The notes beneath the pieces are model-generated. The model was not told where the DNA came from. It saw nothing but the letters and a program-made list of their open reading frames with translations, and did not search any database. The translations under genes and the position numbers were made by a program. Positions 29,392 through 36,540 of a DNA stretch of 36,540 bases are shown here, one piece after another; position 1 is the stretch's first letter, and the number at the start of each line of letters is the position of its first letter. Origin of the DNA: DASVBE01 sp036375995 (GTDB taxonomy: Bacteria > Actinomycetota > Actinomycetes > Streptosporangiales > Streptosporangiaceae); NCBI GenBank assembly GCA_036375995.1, contig DASVBE010000064.1:1-36540 (forward strand). Direction: 5' to 3'.

Positions 29392-30768
29392 GTGAAGTTC
29401 CGGGTCGAGCGTGCTGTGCTCGGCGAAGCAGTGGCGTGGGTGGCGCGGGCGCTGCCGTCGAGGCCGGTCGTGCCGGTGCTGGCGGGGCTGCAGCTGGCCG
29501 CCGAGGACGGCTCGCTGGTGCTGTCCTGCTTCGACTATGAGGTGTCGGCCCGGGTCCGGGTAGACGCCGAGGTGGCCGAGCCGGGCACCGCGCTGGTGCC
29601 CGGGCGCCTGCTGGCGGAGATCACCCGCAGCCTGCCGTCCCAGCCCGCCGAGTTCACCTCGGACGCCGACTCCGTCAGCCTGAGCTGCGGCGGGGCCGAG
29701 TTCACGCTGGTCTCACTGCCCGCCGGGGATTTCCCTGCGCTGCCCGGGCCGCCCGCCACGGCCGGCTCAGCCGACGGCGGCGTGCTGGCCGCGGCCATCG
29801 CCCAGGTGGTCCCGGCGGCCAGCCGGGACGACACACTGCCCATGCTGACCGGCGTCTGCCTGGACTTCGACGGCACCGTGCTGACCATGGCCGCCACCGA
29901 CCGGTACCGGCTGGCGGTCCGTGAGCTGCCCTGGCAGCCGGCGTCGGACGGGCTGCGCGCGGCCGCGCTGGTGCCGGCCCGGACGCTGGCCGAGGCGGCG
30001 CGGACCATGGCGGCCGGTACTCCGGTGACGATCGCTTTCGACGGCGGCGAGGAGGCACCGGAGGGTGGGCCGCGGCCGGCCGACGGCATGATCAGCTTCG
30101 ACGACGGGACCCGGCGGCTGACCGTCCGGCTGATCGCCGGGGAGTTCATCCGGTATCAGTCCCGGTTCCCGGCGGAGTTCGGCTGCCGCGCCGAGGTGCC
30201 CGCGGCGGCGTTTACCGAGGCGGTGCGGCGGGTATCGCTGGTCGCCGACCGGGTCACCCCGGTCCGGCTGACGTTCGGCGGCGGCGCGGTCATCATCGAG
30301 GCCCAGGCCGAGGGCCGGGCCCGGGCGATCGAGCGGGTCCGCGCCGACTTCGACGGCAGCGAGCCCGCGATCGCGTTCAACCCGCACTACCTGCTCGACG
30401 GCCTGACCGCGGCGGCGGCCCCGGTGGTGCACGCCCGGGCCGGCCAGCCCGCGGAGGACGGGGAGCCCGCGGCCCCCGGTGGCCGGGTCCGGATCGAGTT
30501 CACCAGCCCAGCCAAGCCCGCCCTGATCACCTGGGCCGGCCCGGCGGCGGAGGACGGCGGCGGGCCCGCGCCGAAGAAGGCCGCGGCCAGGAAGGCGGCG
30601 GCGAAGAAGGCGGCCGGCAATGCCGCGGCGGTCGAGCAGGCTGCGGCGGCGCCGGCTGGCGGCCCTGCCGAGGTCAGCGCGGAGCCCGCCGGGGCTGCCG
30701 CGGTAGCTGGGCCGCCCGGGTCGTTCCGCTATCTGGTCGTGCCGCTCCGGGCTCCGGCGCGGGCCTGA
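29392..30768 (+). CDS. DNA polymerase III beta-clamp paralog with Lys/Ala-rich insert
   Basis: 458 residues; a normal DnaN has about 370-400. Three clamp domains are recognisable: MKFRVERAVLGEAVAWVARALPSRP at the start; domain 2 from about 130 with PMLTGVCLDFDGTVLTMAATDRYRLAV; domain 3 from about 265 with VPAAAFTEAVRRVSLVAD and IAFNPHYLLDGL. The final strand FRYLVVPLR (445-453) corresponds to the DnaN C-terminal M-P-V/M-R segment. Between the penultimate strand (ALITWAG) and this last strand lies an extra segment of about 60 residues (382-443) that begins with KKAAARKAAAKKAAGN, like a histone H1/HU tail. A smaller insert is at 350-365. dnaA, recF and gyrB are absent, so it is not the replication-origin copy. 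It may act at repair or translesion sites or be developmentally used. Confidence 0.87.
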   Translation: MKFRVERAVLGEAVAWVARALPSRPVVPVLAGLQLAAEDGSLVLSCFDYEVSARVRVDAEVAEPGTALVPGRLLAEITRSLPSQPAEFTSDADSVSLSCGGAEFTLVSLPAGDFPALPGPPATAGSADGGVLAAAIAQVVPAASRDDTLPMLTGVCLDFDGTVLTMAATDRYRLAVRELPWQPASDGLRAAALVPARTLAEAARTMAAGTPVTIAFDGGEEAPEGGPRPADGMISFDDGTRRLTVRLIAGEFIRYQSRFPAEFGCRAEVPAAAFTEAVRRVSLVADRVTPVRLTFGGGAVIIEAQAEGRARAIERVRADFDGSEPAIAFNPHYLLDGLTAAAAPVVHARAGQPAEDGEPAAPGGRVRIEFTSPAKPALITWAGPAAEDGGGPAPKKAAARKAAAKKAAGNAAAVEQAAAAPAGGPAEVSAEPAGAAAVAGPPGSFRYLVVPLRAPARA

Positions 30769-30814
30769 CCGGGGATCCGGGCCTGGCCGCCGGCCAGGCT
30801 GGCCCCGGACCGCC

Positions 30815-31078
30815 CTATTCAGCCAGCCCGGCCGGCACCGAGGCCAGCGTCGTCTCGATCGCCTGGGCCAGCGCCCGCGCCGACTCCGCGGTCAGCTCCA
30901 CCGCGACCCGCGCGGACGGCCCCTTGCCCGGGTCGACGAAGTCGATGTTGAGCGTGTGCTCGGCCTGCGCGTGCACCGGGTGGTCGAAGTAGACCGTGGC
31001 CCCGCGCAGCGCGAACCAGCCCGAGGCGCCCTTGCCGCTCCCGCTGATCTCGATCTTCTCGGTCAGGTACGTGCACAT
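30815..31078 (-). CDS. DUF6295-like small protein
   Basis: 87 residues, no signal peptide or membrane helix. Conserved-looking segments are MCTYLTEKIEISGSGKGASGW, TVYFDHPVHAQAEHTLNIDF and GPSARVAVELTAESARALAQAI, which I associate with the actinobacterial DUF6295 family; the assignment is from memory of the pattern. The SD GAGGAGA lies 8 nt before the ATG. It starts 13 nt after the dienelactone hydrolase stop on the same strand and is very likely its operon partner. Confidence 0.7.
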   Translation of the reverse strand: MCTYLTEKIEISGSGKGASGWFALRGATVYFDHPVHAQAEHTLNIDFVDPGKGPSARVAVELTAESARALAQAIETTLASVPAGLAE

Positions 31079-31091
31079 GACAAGCGTCTCC

Positions 31092-31832
31092 TCAGCTGGC
31101 CAGCAGGCGGCCGTAGAACTCCCAGATCCGTTCCCAGCCCTCGCTGGCGGCTTCCGGCCGGTAGGACGGCCGGTTCACCGAGAAGAACGAGTGCCCGGCG
31201 TTCGGGTAGGTGTGGAACTCGTGCTCCTTGCCCAGCCGGGTCAGCTCCGCGCTGAGCTCGGCGGTCTCCTCCGGCGCGGGGTACTTGTCCTCCTCGCCGA
31301 ACAGCCCGAGCAGCGGGCAGGACAGGTCGCCGGCCAGCCCCACGATCGGCGTCATCGTGACCGGCAGGCCCTCCGGGGCCCGCACGATCGCCGCGCCGTA
31401 GCAGTCCACCGCCGCGTCCAGCGGGAGCTTGCAGGCGGCCAGGAACGACTGGCGGCCGCCCGAGCAGTAGCCGATGACCCCGACCTTGCCGTTCGCGCTG
31501 TCCAGCGCCTTCAGGTAGCTGACCGCCGCGCTCACATCGCCGACCAGGCGGTCGTCGGGCACGCCGCCGCTGGCCCGGCAGGCCGCCGCGGCGTCGTCCG
31601 GGCTGGCCCCCGGGGCGTCCCGGTAGTGCAGGTTCGGCATCAGGGCCGCGTAACCCCGGGACGCGAACCGCCGGGTGATCTCCTTCGACGGCTCGTCGTA
31701 GCCGGGCATGTGATGGAGCACCACGACGCTTCCGAACCCGGTCCGGTCAAGCGGCTGGGCCAGGTACGCCTCGATGTCATCGCCACCGTGACCAGTGATC
31801 CTGACGGTCCCGGCTGCCATTGCGTCTGTCAC
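31092..31832 (-). CDS. Dienelactone hydrolase-family alpha/beta hydrolase
   Basis: 246 residues. The catalytic triad of dienelactone hydrolases is complete: nucleophile Cys123 in GYCSGGR, Asp182 in GEEDKYPA, His214 in NAGHSFF. VVLHHMPGYDEPSKEITRRFASRGYAALMPNLHYR supplies the oxyanion region and cap. The enzyme would open a lactone or cleave a small ester in the cytoplasm; true dienelactone (protoanemonin pathway) activity is only one possibility. The start is the GTG at 31832, 5 nt after GGGAGAG; an ATG four codons later is the alternative, while extension to 31967 has no signal. It is co-directional with the DUF6295-like gene downstream. Confidence 0.87.
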   Translation of the reverse strand: MTDAMAAGTVRITGHGGDDIEAYLAQPLDRTGFGSVVVLHHMPGYDEPSKEITRRFASRGYAALMPNLHYRDAPGASPDDAAAACRASGGVPDDRLVGDVSAAVSYLKALDSANGKVGVIGYCSGGRQSFLAACKLPLDAAVDCYGAAIVRAPEGLPVTMTPIVGLAGDLSCPLLGLFGEEDKYPAPEETAELSAELTRLGKEHEFHTYPNAGHSFFSVNRPSYRPEAASEGWERIWEFYGRLLAS

Positions 31833-32052
31833 GCGCGCTCTCCCTTTCCGGCCCGTGCTTCCGCGCCCATCCTGCCAGCCGCCAGGCGCACCGTCCGCAC
31901 GCGCCCGTCCCTCTGTCAGGTATACGGTCCGCCGCCCGCGGGCCACCGCCCCAGACCCTGTCAGCACCTCAAGGGAAAATCCCCGCCCGGCGCGTTTACC
32001 CAGCTAGACGCCCGTCCTGCGGCAGGATCGGGCCACGGGGCGAACGGGGCGG

Positions 32053-33720
32053 CTAGCCGGGGGTGATCGCCTGGGGGAAGCGGAACAGCCGCTGCGGGTC
32101 GTACGCCGCCTTGATCCGCGCCAGCCGCGGGTAGTTCGCCCCGTAGTACGCCTGCCGCCAGCTGGCCAGGCTGGGGTCGATGTAGTTCTGGTACGCCTGC
32201 CCGCTGGCGTAGGGCCGCATCTCCTGATACCAGGTTCGCTGCCAGTCCCGCTGCCGGCCGGCGCCCCCCGGTGACCCGCCGCCGCCCGCCGTCCAGGTCG
32301 TCGTGTACTGCGCCAGGAACAGCGCGTCCCGGTGCACGAACGCGGTGTCCCCAGCACCGGGCTTGTTGATCGCCCCGCCGCAGGCGTCCAGCGCAATGCC
32401 GCCGGACCCGCCGGCCGCTGGCCGTACTCCCAGAAACTGCTCCACACCGTGAATCAGCGAAGCCAGCCCCGGCGCCGGCAGCGGCCGGGTGAAGAAATCG
32501 GACCTGGCCAGCTCCGGCTGGCGGGCCAGCAGGCCGCCGGGCGCCTGGCCCGGCCGGGACCCGGGCAGGTGGCACTGGTCCGTGGTCAGGCTGCCGCAGC
32601 CGGCCTCGATCAGCATCGCGGGCAGGTACGGCGACTCGAACGGCTCACCGGACGACGGGTCCGAGCCGACCGCCGCGAACAGCCGGGACAGCTCCCCGCC
32701 CGCGTCCGGAGGCGACCCCAGGAACGTCCCGCCGACCTGGACCGACAGCGGCACCGCGGCGCCCGGGGCGGCGGCCAGGTGCAGGTTGGCCCACCACTGG
32801 CCGGTCAGGTACGGCGCCCAGCCCTGCCACCCGCCGACCACCCGGGCCGCCTGTGACCACGGCCAGGAGAAGAAGAACTGGGTCAGCGACGCCAGCGGCC
32901 GCGCGGTGAACGTGAACGACGTGGCGATCCCGAAGTTCCCCCCGCCGCCGCCCTGGCTGGCCCACAGCAGGTCCGGGTCGTGCCCGGCGTCCACCTGGCG
33001 GATCCGGCCGTCCGCCGTGACCATCTCCAGCGCCACCAGGTTGTCGCAGGTCAGCCCGTACTGCCGGCCGAGCACCCCGACCCCGCCGCCCAGCGTCAGG
33101 CCCGCGATGCCGACCGTGGGGCACGACCCGCCGGGCACCGCGAGCCCCCGCGCGGCCAGCTGGGTGTAGAAGTCGATCAGCCGCAGCCCGGCGCCCACCG
33201 TCACCCGGCTGCCGTCCACGCGGAATGACTGCATCGGGCCGGTGTCCACCATCAGGCCGGTGGTCGACGACCAGCCCGCGTAGCTGTGCCCGCCGGACCG
33301 GGCCGCGACCGGCAGGCCGAACCGGCGGGCGAACGAGATGCAGCTCGCCACGTTGGCGGCGCTCATGCAGGAGGCGATGCCAGCCGGCCGGAGCCCGTCG
33401 AACCGCGGGTCGAACAGCAGCCGGGCCGCCGGGTAACCCTGGTCGCCGGGCCGCAGCAGCGCGCCGGGCGGCAGCTCCCGGCCCAGCGCCGCCCAGTCGG
33501 ACGCCCGCGGCCCGCCGGCCGGGCTGGCCCGCACCGGAGAGGCCGTCGCCGGCGGGGGCGTGCCACCGCCCTCGCTCCCCGTCCCGGCCGCGTGCCCCGG
33601 GCGCAGCGCCCGGGACAGGCCGACGGCCGCCGCCGCCACGCCCGACCCGCCCGCGGTGGCCGCGATCGCGGCAAGAAGTACCGTGCGCCGGGAAGGCCGG
33701 CCCCCCTGCGGAGCGTTCAC
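32053..33720 (-). CDS. Tat-exported FAD-binding oxidase of the berberine-bridge/PCMH (VAO) family
   Basis: 555 residues from the GTG at 33720, chosen because it gives a textbook twin-arginine signal (RPSRRTVLLAAIAATAGG). A GTG at 33819 would add 33 residues. The FAD_binding_4 (PCMH) domain spans about 105-285: ARSGGHSYAG with His145 and PGGSCPTVGIAG with Cys200 are the two residues that bind FAD covalently (8-alpha-histidyl and 6-S-cysteinyl) in berberine-bridge-type oxidases. The C-terminal BBE domain is present (NYIDPSLASW, YYGANYPRLARIKAAYDPQRLF). It should act outside the cytoplasm, oxidising an alcohol, sugar or alkaloid-like substrate with O2 and giving H2O2. It is divergent from marR, with MarR-type operators in between. 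Confidence 0.88.
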   Translation of the reverse strand: MNAPQGGRPSRRTVLLAAIAATAGGSGVAAAAVGLSRALRPGHAAGTGSEGGGTPPPATASPVRASPAGGPRASDWAALGRELPPGALLRPGDQGYPAARLLFDPRFDGLRPAGIASCMSAANVASCISFARRFGLPVAARSGGHSYAGWSSTTGLMVDTGPMQSFRVDGSRVTVGAGLRLIDFYTQLAARGLAVPGGSCPTVGIAGLTLGGGVGVLGRQYGLTCDNLVALEMVTADGRIRQVDAGHDPDLLWASQGGGGGNFGIATSFTFTARPLASLTQFFFSWPWSQAARVVGGWQGWAPYLTGQWWANLHLAAAPGAAVPLSVQVGGTFLGSPPDAGGELSRLFAAVGSDPSSGEPFESPYLPAMLIEAGCGSLTTDQCHLPGSRPGQAPGGLLARQPELARSDFFTRPLPAPGLASLIHGVEQFLGVRPAAGGSGGIALDACGGAINKPGAGDTAFVHRDALFLAQYTTTWTAGGGGSPGGAGRQRDWQRTWYQEMRPYASGQAYQNYIDPSLASWRQAYYGANYPRLARIKAAYDPQRLFRFPQAITPG

Positions 33721-33828
33721 GCCTACTGAGACTGGCCAGGGCCCCGTCCGGTTGACGGCCGGCGGCCACCGGTGGCACCCGCCTGGTGCCCGGCCGGCCC
33801 GGTGAGGCGAAGCTCTCACAGATAAACA

Positions 33829-33843
33829 GTTGACTAACTCAAT
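33829..33843. promoter_or_regulatory. MarR-type operator 1 (imperfect)
   Basis: GTTGACTAACTCAAT matches the perfect site at 33858 at 12 of 15 positions. It overlaps TTGACT (33830-33835), a -35 that with TATGGT (33854-33859, 18-bp spacing) makes a good promoter toward marR. Confidence 0.6.
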
Positions 33844-33857
33844 CTCTCGCTCATATG

Positions 33858-33872
33858 GTTGAGTTACTCAAC
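33858..33872. promoter_or_regulatory. MarR-type operator 2 (perfect palindrome)
   Basis: GTTGAGTTACTCAAC has 7-bp arms around a central T. Its centre is 29 bp from operator 1. It covers the end of the marR -10 and the inferred start near 33866, and on the reverse strand it supplies TTGAGT as a -35 for the FAD oxidase promoter (GAGATT as -10, 19-bp spacing). Confidence 0.7.
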
Positions 33873-33910
33873 GATAGACCAGATAGATGATGCCGCCGTG
33901 CCTGGGCACC

Positions 33911-33940
33911 CACCGTGCTTGGACACACCGTGCTTGGACA
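33911..33940 (+). repeat. Two 15-bp tandem repeats in the marR leader
   Basis: CACCGTGCTTGGACA occurs at 33911-33925 and again at 33926-33940; a third, partial copy (CACTGTGCGG) follows. It lies in the predicted 5' UTR of marR. Confidence 0.75.
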
Positions 33941-33976
33941 CACTGTGCGGCCGGGGCCCTGGCGAAGGGAGGCGAG

Positions 33977-34504
33977 ATGAGCAGCGATGCGCAGCCGGAC
34001 CAGCTTGACGAGGAAATCCTCAGCTCCGTTGGCGAGCTGATCGGGCAGATCCTGGCCCACGGGGAGTCGCTCGCGCAGCGCCACTCGTTCCCGACCTTCT
34101 TCCTCAAGGCCCTGCACACCCTGGACTGCCCGATGGCCATGAAGGAGCTCGGCCGCCGGCTGCACTGCGACCCGTCGTTCGTCACGGTGATCGCGGACGG
34201 CCTGGAAAAGCGCGGCCTGGCCCGGCGTGAGGCCCATCCGGGCGACCGCCGGGTGAAGAACATCGTCCTCACCGACGAGGGACACCGGCTGCGCGACCGT
34301 GTCCAGCGTGAGCTGGCCGCGAGCATGCCGTGGAGCCGGGTGCTGAACCGCCAGGAACGGGAAATCCTGCTCGCCCTGATCCGCAAGATGACCGCGGCCG
34401 AGAGCGCCGCTGCCCCTGCCCCGGCAGCGAGCCCCTCCGGCCCGGTGGCAGCCGTCGAGGAGGTGGACGGGGACCTGAAGGCTGCCGCCGCCGCACCGAG
34501 GTAA
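33977..34504 (+). CDS. MarR-family transcriptional regulator
   Basis: 175 residues from the ATG at 33977 (GGGAGG 4 nt upstream). A winged helix spans about 35-105: FLKALHTLDCPMAMKELGRRLHCDPSFVTVIADGLEKRGLARREAHPGDRRVKNIVLTDEGHRL, with the DRR wing tip typical of MarR. Flanking helices form the dimer interface; an Ala/Pro-rich tail follows. It should bind the two palindromes in its own upstream region, repressing itself and the divergent FAD oxidase until a small ligand is bound. The MFS pump gene begins 148 bp downstream on the same strand, the usual MarR-pump pairing. Confidence 0.92.
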   Translation: MSSDAQPDQLDEEILSSVGELIGQILAHGESLAQRHSFPTFFLKALHTLDCPMAMKELGRRLHCDPSFVTVIADGLEKRGLARREAHPGDRRVKNIVLTDEGHRLRDRVQRELAASMPWSRVLNRQEREILLALIRKMTAAESAAAPAPAASPSGPVAAVEEVDGDLKAAAAAPR

Positions 34505-34547
34505 CACCGGGCTGACCCGCGGCCGCCAGCCGCGTCCCGGACATCCG

Positions 34548-34557
34548 TTTATACATC
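34548..34557 (+). promoter_or_regulatory. Possible separate promoter of the MFS gene
   Basis: TTTATACATC is the only AT-rich spot in the 148-bp marR-MFS spacer and resembles a -10 region. The GTTGAGTTACTCAAC operator is not repeated here, so control by MarR would have to come through read-through from the marR promoter. Confidence 0.3.
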
Positions 34558-34652
34558 TGCCGCGCGTGGTCCCGGTACGGGCCACGGGTAGCGCCACCAC
34601 GGCCGCGTTGTCACGGCTGGGGCGCAAGCCAAAGAAGCCACGAAGGAGAATC

Positions 34653-36236
34653 ATGTCTGCCCGAACGCCCGACAGCGGGCCCGGCGCCTCAGCGGCGGGG
34701 ACGGCCGTCCTCGACAGCGGCGCCCGGTCCGGGGCCGACGGCGCGCGCCACCGGAGCCTCGGCCTGGCCCTGGTGGTGATCGCCACCGCCCAGCTCATGG
34801 TCGTGCTGGACGCGACCATCGTTAACGTCGCACTGCCGCACATCCAGACCGCCCTGAACTTCTCCGGCTCAGGCCTGGAGTGGGTGGTCAACGCCTACGC
34901 CCTGACCTTCGGCGGCCTGCTGCTGCTCGGCGGCCGGGCCGGCGACATCCTCGGCCGGCGCCGCGTGTTCATCGCCGGCATCATCCTGTTCTCCGTGGCC
35001 TCGCTGCTCGGCGGGTTCGCCACCAGCCAGGCCTGGCTGCTGGGCGCCCGGGCGCTCCAGGGCGTCGGCGGCGCGATCATCGCGCCCACCGCGCTGTCCC
35101 TGGTCACCACCAACTTCCCGGAGGGCCCGCCGCGGAACCGCGCGATGGCCGTGTACTCGGCGATGAGCATCGCCGGCGGCGCGGTCGGCCTGATCCTGGG
35201 CGGCGTGCTCACCACCTACCTGTCCTGGCGCTGGGTGTTCTTCGTCAACGTGCCGATCGGCCTGGTCGTGGTGCTGCTGGCGCCGCGCGTGCTCGGCGAG
35301 TCCAGGCGGCTCACCGGCAAGTTCGACCTGCCCGGCGCGATCACCGGCACGGTTGGCCTGGCCGCCCTGGTGTACGGCCTGTCCTCCGCGGCGACCAGCC
35401 CCAACGGCCAGTCCCACTGGGGCGACGCCAAGGTCGTCGTGTCCCTGGTGGCGGCCGTGGCGTTCCTCACCGCGTTCGCCGTGATCGAGTCGCGCAGCAA
35501 GCACGCGCTGATGCCGCTGCGCATCTTCAGCAACCGGGACCGCACCGGCGCGTACGTCATCATGCTGTGCACCGGCACCGCGCTGTTCGGCATGTTCTTC
35601 TTCCTGACGATCTTCATCCAGAACGTGCTCCACTACAGCGCGCTGAAGACCGGCATCGCCTACCTGCCGATGATGCTCACCGTGATGGCCGCGGCCGGGA
35701 TCAGCGCCCAGCTGGTGCCCAGGATCGGCGCCCGGCCGCTGCTGATCGGCGGCTCGGCGGTGGCCGCGGGCGGGATGTTCTGGCTGGCCCAGATCAACGA
35801 GCACAGCCACTACGCGTCCGGCCTGCTTGCCCCGATGATCGTCACCGCGGCCGGCATGGGCTCGCTGTTCATGCCGCTGACCCTGGTGGCGCTGAGCCGG
35901 GTGCAGGACCGCGACGCCGGGCTGGCCTCCAGCCTGCTGAACGCGGGACAGCAGATCGGCGGCTCCATCGGCCTGGCCGTGCTCGGCACGGTGGCCTGGA
36001 CCGTGGTGGCCAACGCCACCCGCTCCGGGTTCGCCGCGGCCGCGGCCGGCCACGGCCCGCACGGGACCGCGGCGCAGGTCAAGGCCGAGGTCGTGAACCA
36101 CGCGCTGGCCGTCGGGTTCTCCCGCGGGTTCCTGGTCTCGGCCGGGATCGCCGTGATCGCGCTGATCGTCACGATTGCCGTGATCCGCGTGAAGAAGGAG
36201 GACCTGGCCGGCGTCGAGCTGCCGATGGCCGGTTAA
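34653..36236 (+). CDS. MFS drug efflux transporter, DHA2 (EmrB/QacA) family
   Basis: 527 residues, 14 predicted membrane helices, inner membrane. The ATG at 34653 follows AAGGAG by 4 nt. Hallmarks: QLMVVLDATIVNVALPHIQTALNFS in helix 1 with the D-x-T-I-VNVALP motif of DHA2 pumps, motif A as GGRAGDILGRRRVF, motif C-like GAVGLILGGVLTTYLSWRWVFFVNVPIG, and late AGLASSLLNAGQQIGGSIGLAV. It exports hydrophobic drugs or metabolites in exchange for protons. Placement behind marR and near a secreted oxidase suggests export or detoxification of the compound sensed by MarR. Confidence 0.95.
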   Translation: MSARTPDSGPGASAAGTAVLDSGARSGADGARHRSLGLALVVIATAQLMVVLDATIVNVALPHIQTALNFSGSGLEWVVNAYALTFGGLLLLGGRAGDILGRRRVFIAGIILFSVASLLGGFATSQAWLLGARALQGVGGAIIAPTALSLVTTNFPEGPPRNRAMAVYSAMSIAGGAVGLILGGVLTTYLSWRWVFFVNVPIGLVVVLLAPRVLGESRRLTGKFDLPGAITGTVGLAALVYGLSSAATSPNGQSHWGDAKVVVSLVAAVAFLTAFAVIESRSKHALMPLRIFSNRDRTGAYVIMLCTGTALFGMFFFLTIFIQNVLHYSALKTGIAYLPMMLTVMAAAGISAQLVPRIGARPLLIGGSAVAAGGMFWLAQINEHSHYASGLLAPMIVTAAGMGSLFMPLTLVALSRVQDRDAGLASSLLNAGQQIGGSIGLAVLGTVAWTVVANATRSGFAAAAAGHGPHGTAAQVKAEVVNHALAVGFSRGFLVSAGIAVIALIVTIAVIRVKKEDLAGVELPMAG

Positions 36237-36289
36237 GTTCACAACCAGGAAGGGTTACGGAGGCGCAGGCCCACCCCCGTAGCCCACGG

Positions 36290-36323
36290 GCAGGCCCGGC
36301 CGGAGCGATCCGGCCGGGCCTGC
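36290..36323 (+). terminator. Strong terminator after the MFS gene
   Basis: A 14-bp perfect stem: GCAGGCCCGGCCGG (36290-36303) pairs with CCGGCCGGGCCTGC (36310-36323), 6-nt loop, 54 bp after the stop. There is no T-run. Confidence 0.75.
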
Positions 36324-36347
36324 GGCATTCCCGGCCGGCGGAGCCGG

Positions 36348-36490
36348 CCGCAGCGAGCGGCTAGCACTGGCTCGCGGAGGGCCGCGGCGCTGTTTTCCGG
36401 ACGAGCGATGAGGCGCGACGAAGGAGCGCCGAGGGAGCGAGGAGGGAAGGCAGCGCCTCTCCAGCGGCCCGCAGCGAGCGGCTAGCACTG
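36348..36490 (+). repeat. Pair of 22-bp direct repeats 121 bp apart
   Basis: The same 22 bases (core GCAGCGAGCGGCTAGCACTG) occur at 36348-36369 and 36469-36490. Between them is Arg/Gly-codon-like, gcgag-rich sequence without a believable gene. They lie between the MFS terminator and the end of a reverse-strand gene. Confidence 0.8.
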
Positions 36491-36494
36491 CAAC

Positions 36495-36540
36495 TCAGAC
36501 GAACCTCGGCGGGCGCCAGTGCACGGCCATCAGCATGCCA
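36495..36540 (-). CDS. 3' end of a reverse-strand gene (partial)
   Basis: On the reverse strand the last bases of the window read GMLMAVHWRPPRFV followed by TGA (36495-36497). The end is protein-like and the position fits a gene convergent with the MFS pump, but 14 residues do not allow a family call. It could also be chance. Confidence 0.35.
   Translation of the reverse strand, partial: GMLMAVHWRPPRFV

Noticed and set aside
29392..30768. Replication-origin region (dnaN marker)
   Set aside because: No dnaA, recF, gyrB or DnaA-box cluster near; the unusual insert and context indicate a paralog.
36255..36488. 77-codon reverse frame after the MFS gene
   Set aside because: Covers the terminator hairpin and the 22-bp repeats; Arg/Ser/Pro-rich translation typical of gcgag-rich non-coding sequence.
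1..36540. tRNA, rRNA and complete insertion sequences
   Set aside because: No tRNA-like cloverleaf with a TTCGA arm, no rRNA sequence, and no transposase or integrase motif was seen on either strand by eye.

Overview
The window is very GC-rich. Its gene content is that of a spore-forming-type actinomycete (Streptosporangiales/Streptomycetales-like): F420-type flavoenzymes (PPOX and LLM families), an ATPase/DUF397/XRE-DUF5753 triad, DUF1707, DUF3093, DUF3710 and DUF4235 proteins, GlgC with a GlgM-length glycosyltransferase, a stand-alone LigD-type polymerase domain, Tat and lipoprotein exports, and many GTG starts. Several genes have no Shine-Dalgarno (SD) sequence but carry a TANNNT box 5-7 nt before the start codon, the actinobacterial leaderless pattern. 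The genus cannot be named from the sequence alone.

Layout. 1-1500: a decayed stretch with the 3' end of one gene, a short TPR protein that looks like a piece of an NB-ARC/TPR protein, and a start-less coding remnant. 1523-5030: class III aminotransferase, organomercurial-lyase-like protein and LigD-type polymerase, all forward. 5046-9022: PPOX enzyme, cytochrome P450, LLM oxidoreductase and an RNA m5U methyltransferase. 9145-14299: two RCK/TrkA proteins, DUF3710, dUTPase, AI-2E-type permease, DUF3093 and DUF4235. From the RNA methyltransferase to DUF3093 the order and strands match the core block known from Mycobacterium tuberculosis as Rv2689c, Rv2691-Rv2692, Rv2696c-Rv2698, with losses and one insertion. 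14546-16947: translationally coupled glgC-glgM. 17012-18148: DUF1707/LiaF-like protein and VOC protein, overlapping tail to tail. 18185-21153: an HTH-fused citrate synthase divergent from a homocitrate-synthase-like enzyme; the space between holds a perfect 25-bp inverted repeat and two small palindromes. 21207-22806: small membrane protein, HhH-GPD repair protein and MBL-fold hydrolase. 22908-24991: ATPase/DUF397/XRE triad. 25042-29291: GGT-like enzyme, two lipoproteins, remnants of a LuxR-type regulator and of an unknown gene, and a second DUF1707 protein. 29392-33720: a DnaN paralog with a Lys/Ala-rich insert, a DUF6295-like protein, dienelactone hydrolase and a Tat-exported bicovalent-type FAD oxidase. 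33977-36236: MarR regulator and 14-helix MFS pump, then a strong terminator and the 3' end of a reverse gene.

How genes work together. The clearest regulatory unit is FAD oxidase / MarR / MFS: two copies of a GTTGAGTTACTCAAC-type palindrome cover both divergent promoters, so MarR probably represses the oxidase, itself and perhaps the pump. GlgC and GlgM are expected to feed the maltose-1-phosphate/GlgE glucan route. The two RCK proteins probably form a K+-transport regulator whose membrane partner lies elsewhere. The most unusual items are the DnaN paralog with a histone-tail-like insert, the citrate synthase with a low-complexity insert of foreign composition, the 25-bp inverted repeat beside it, and the dense use of leaderless promoters.
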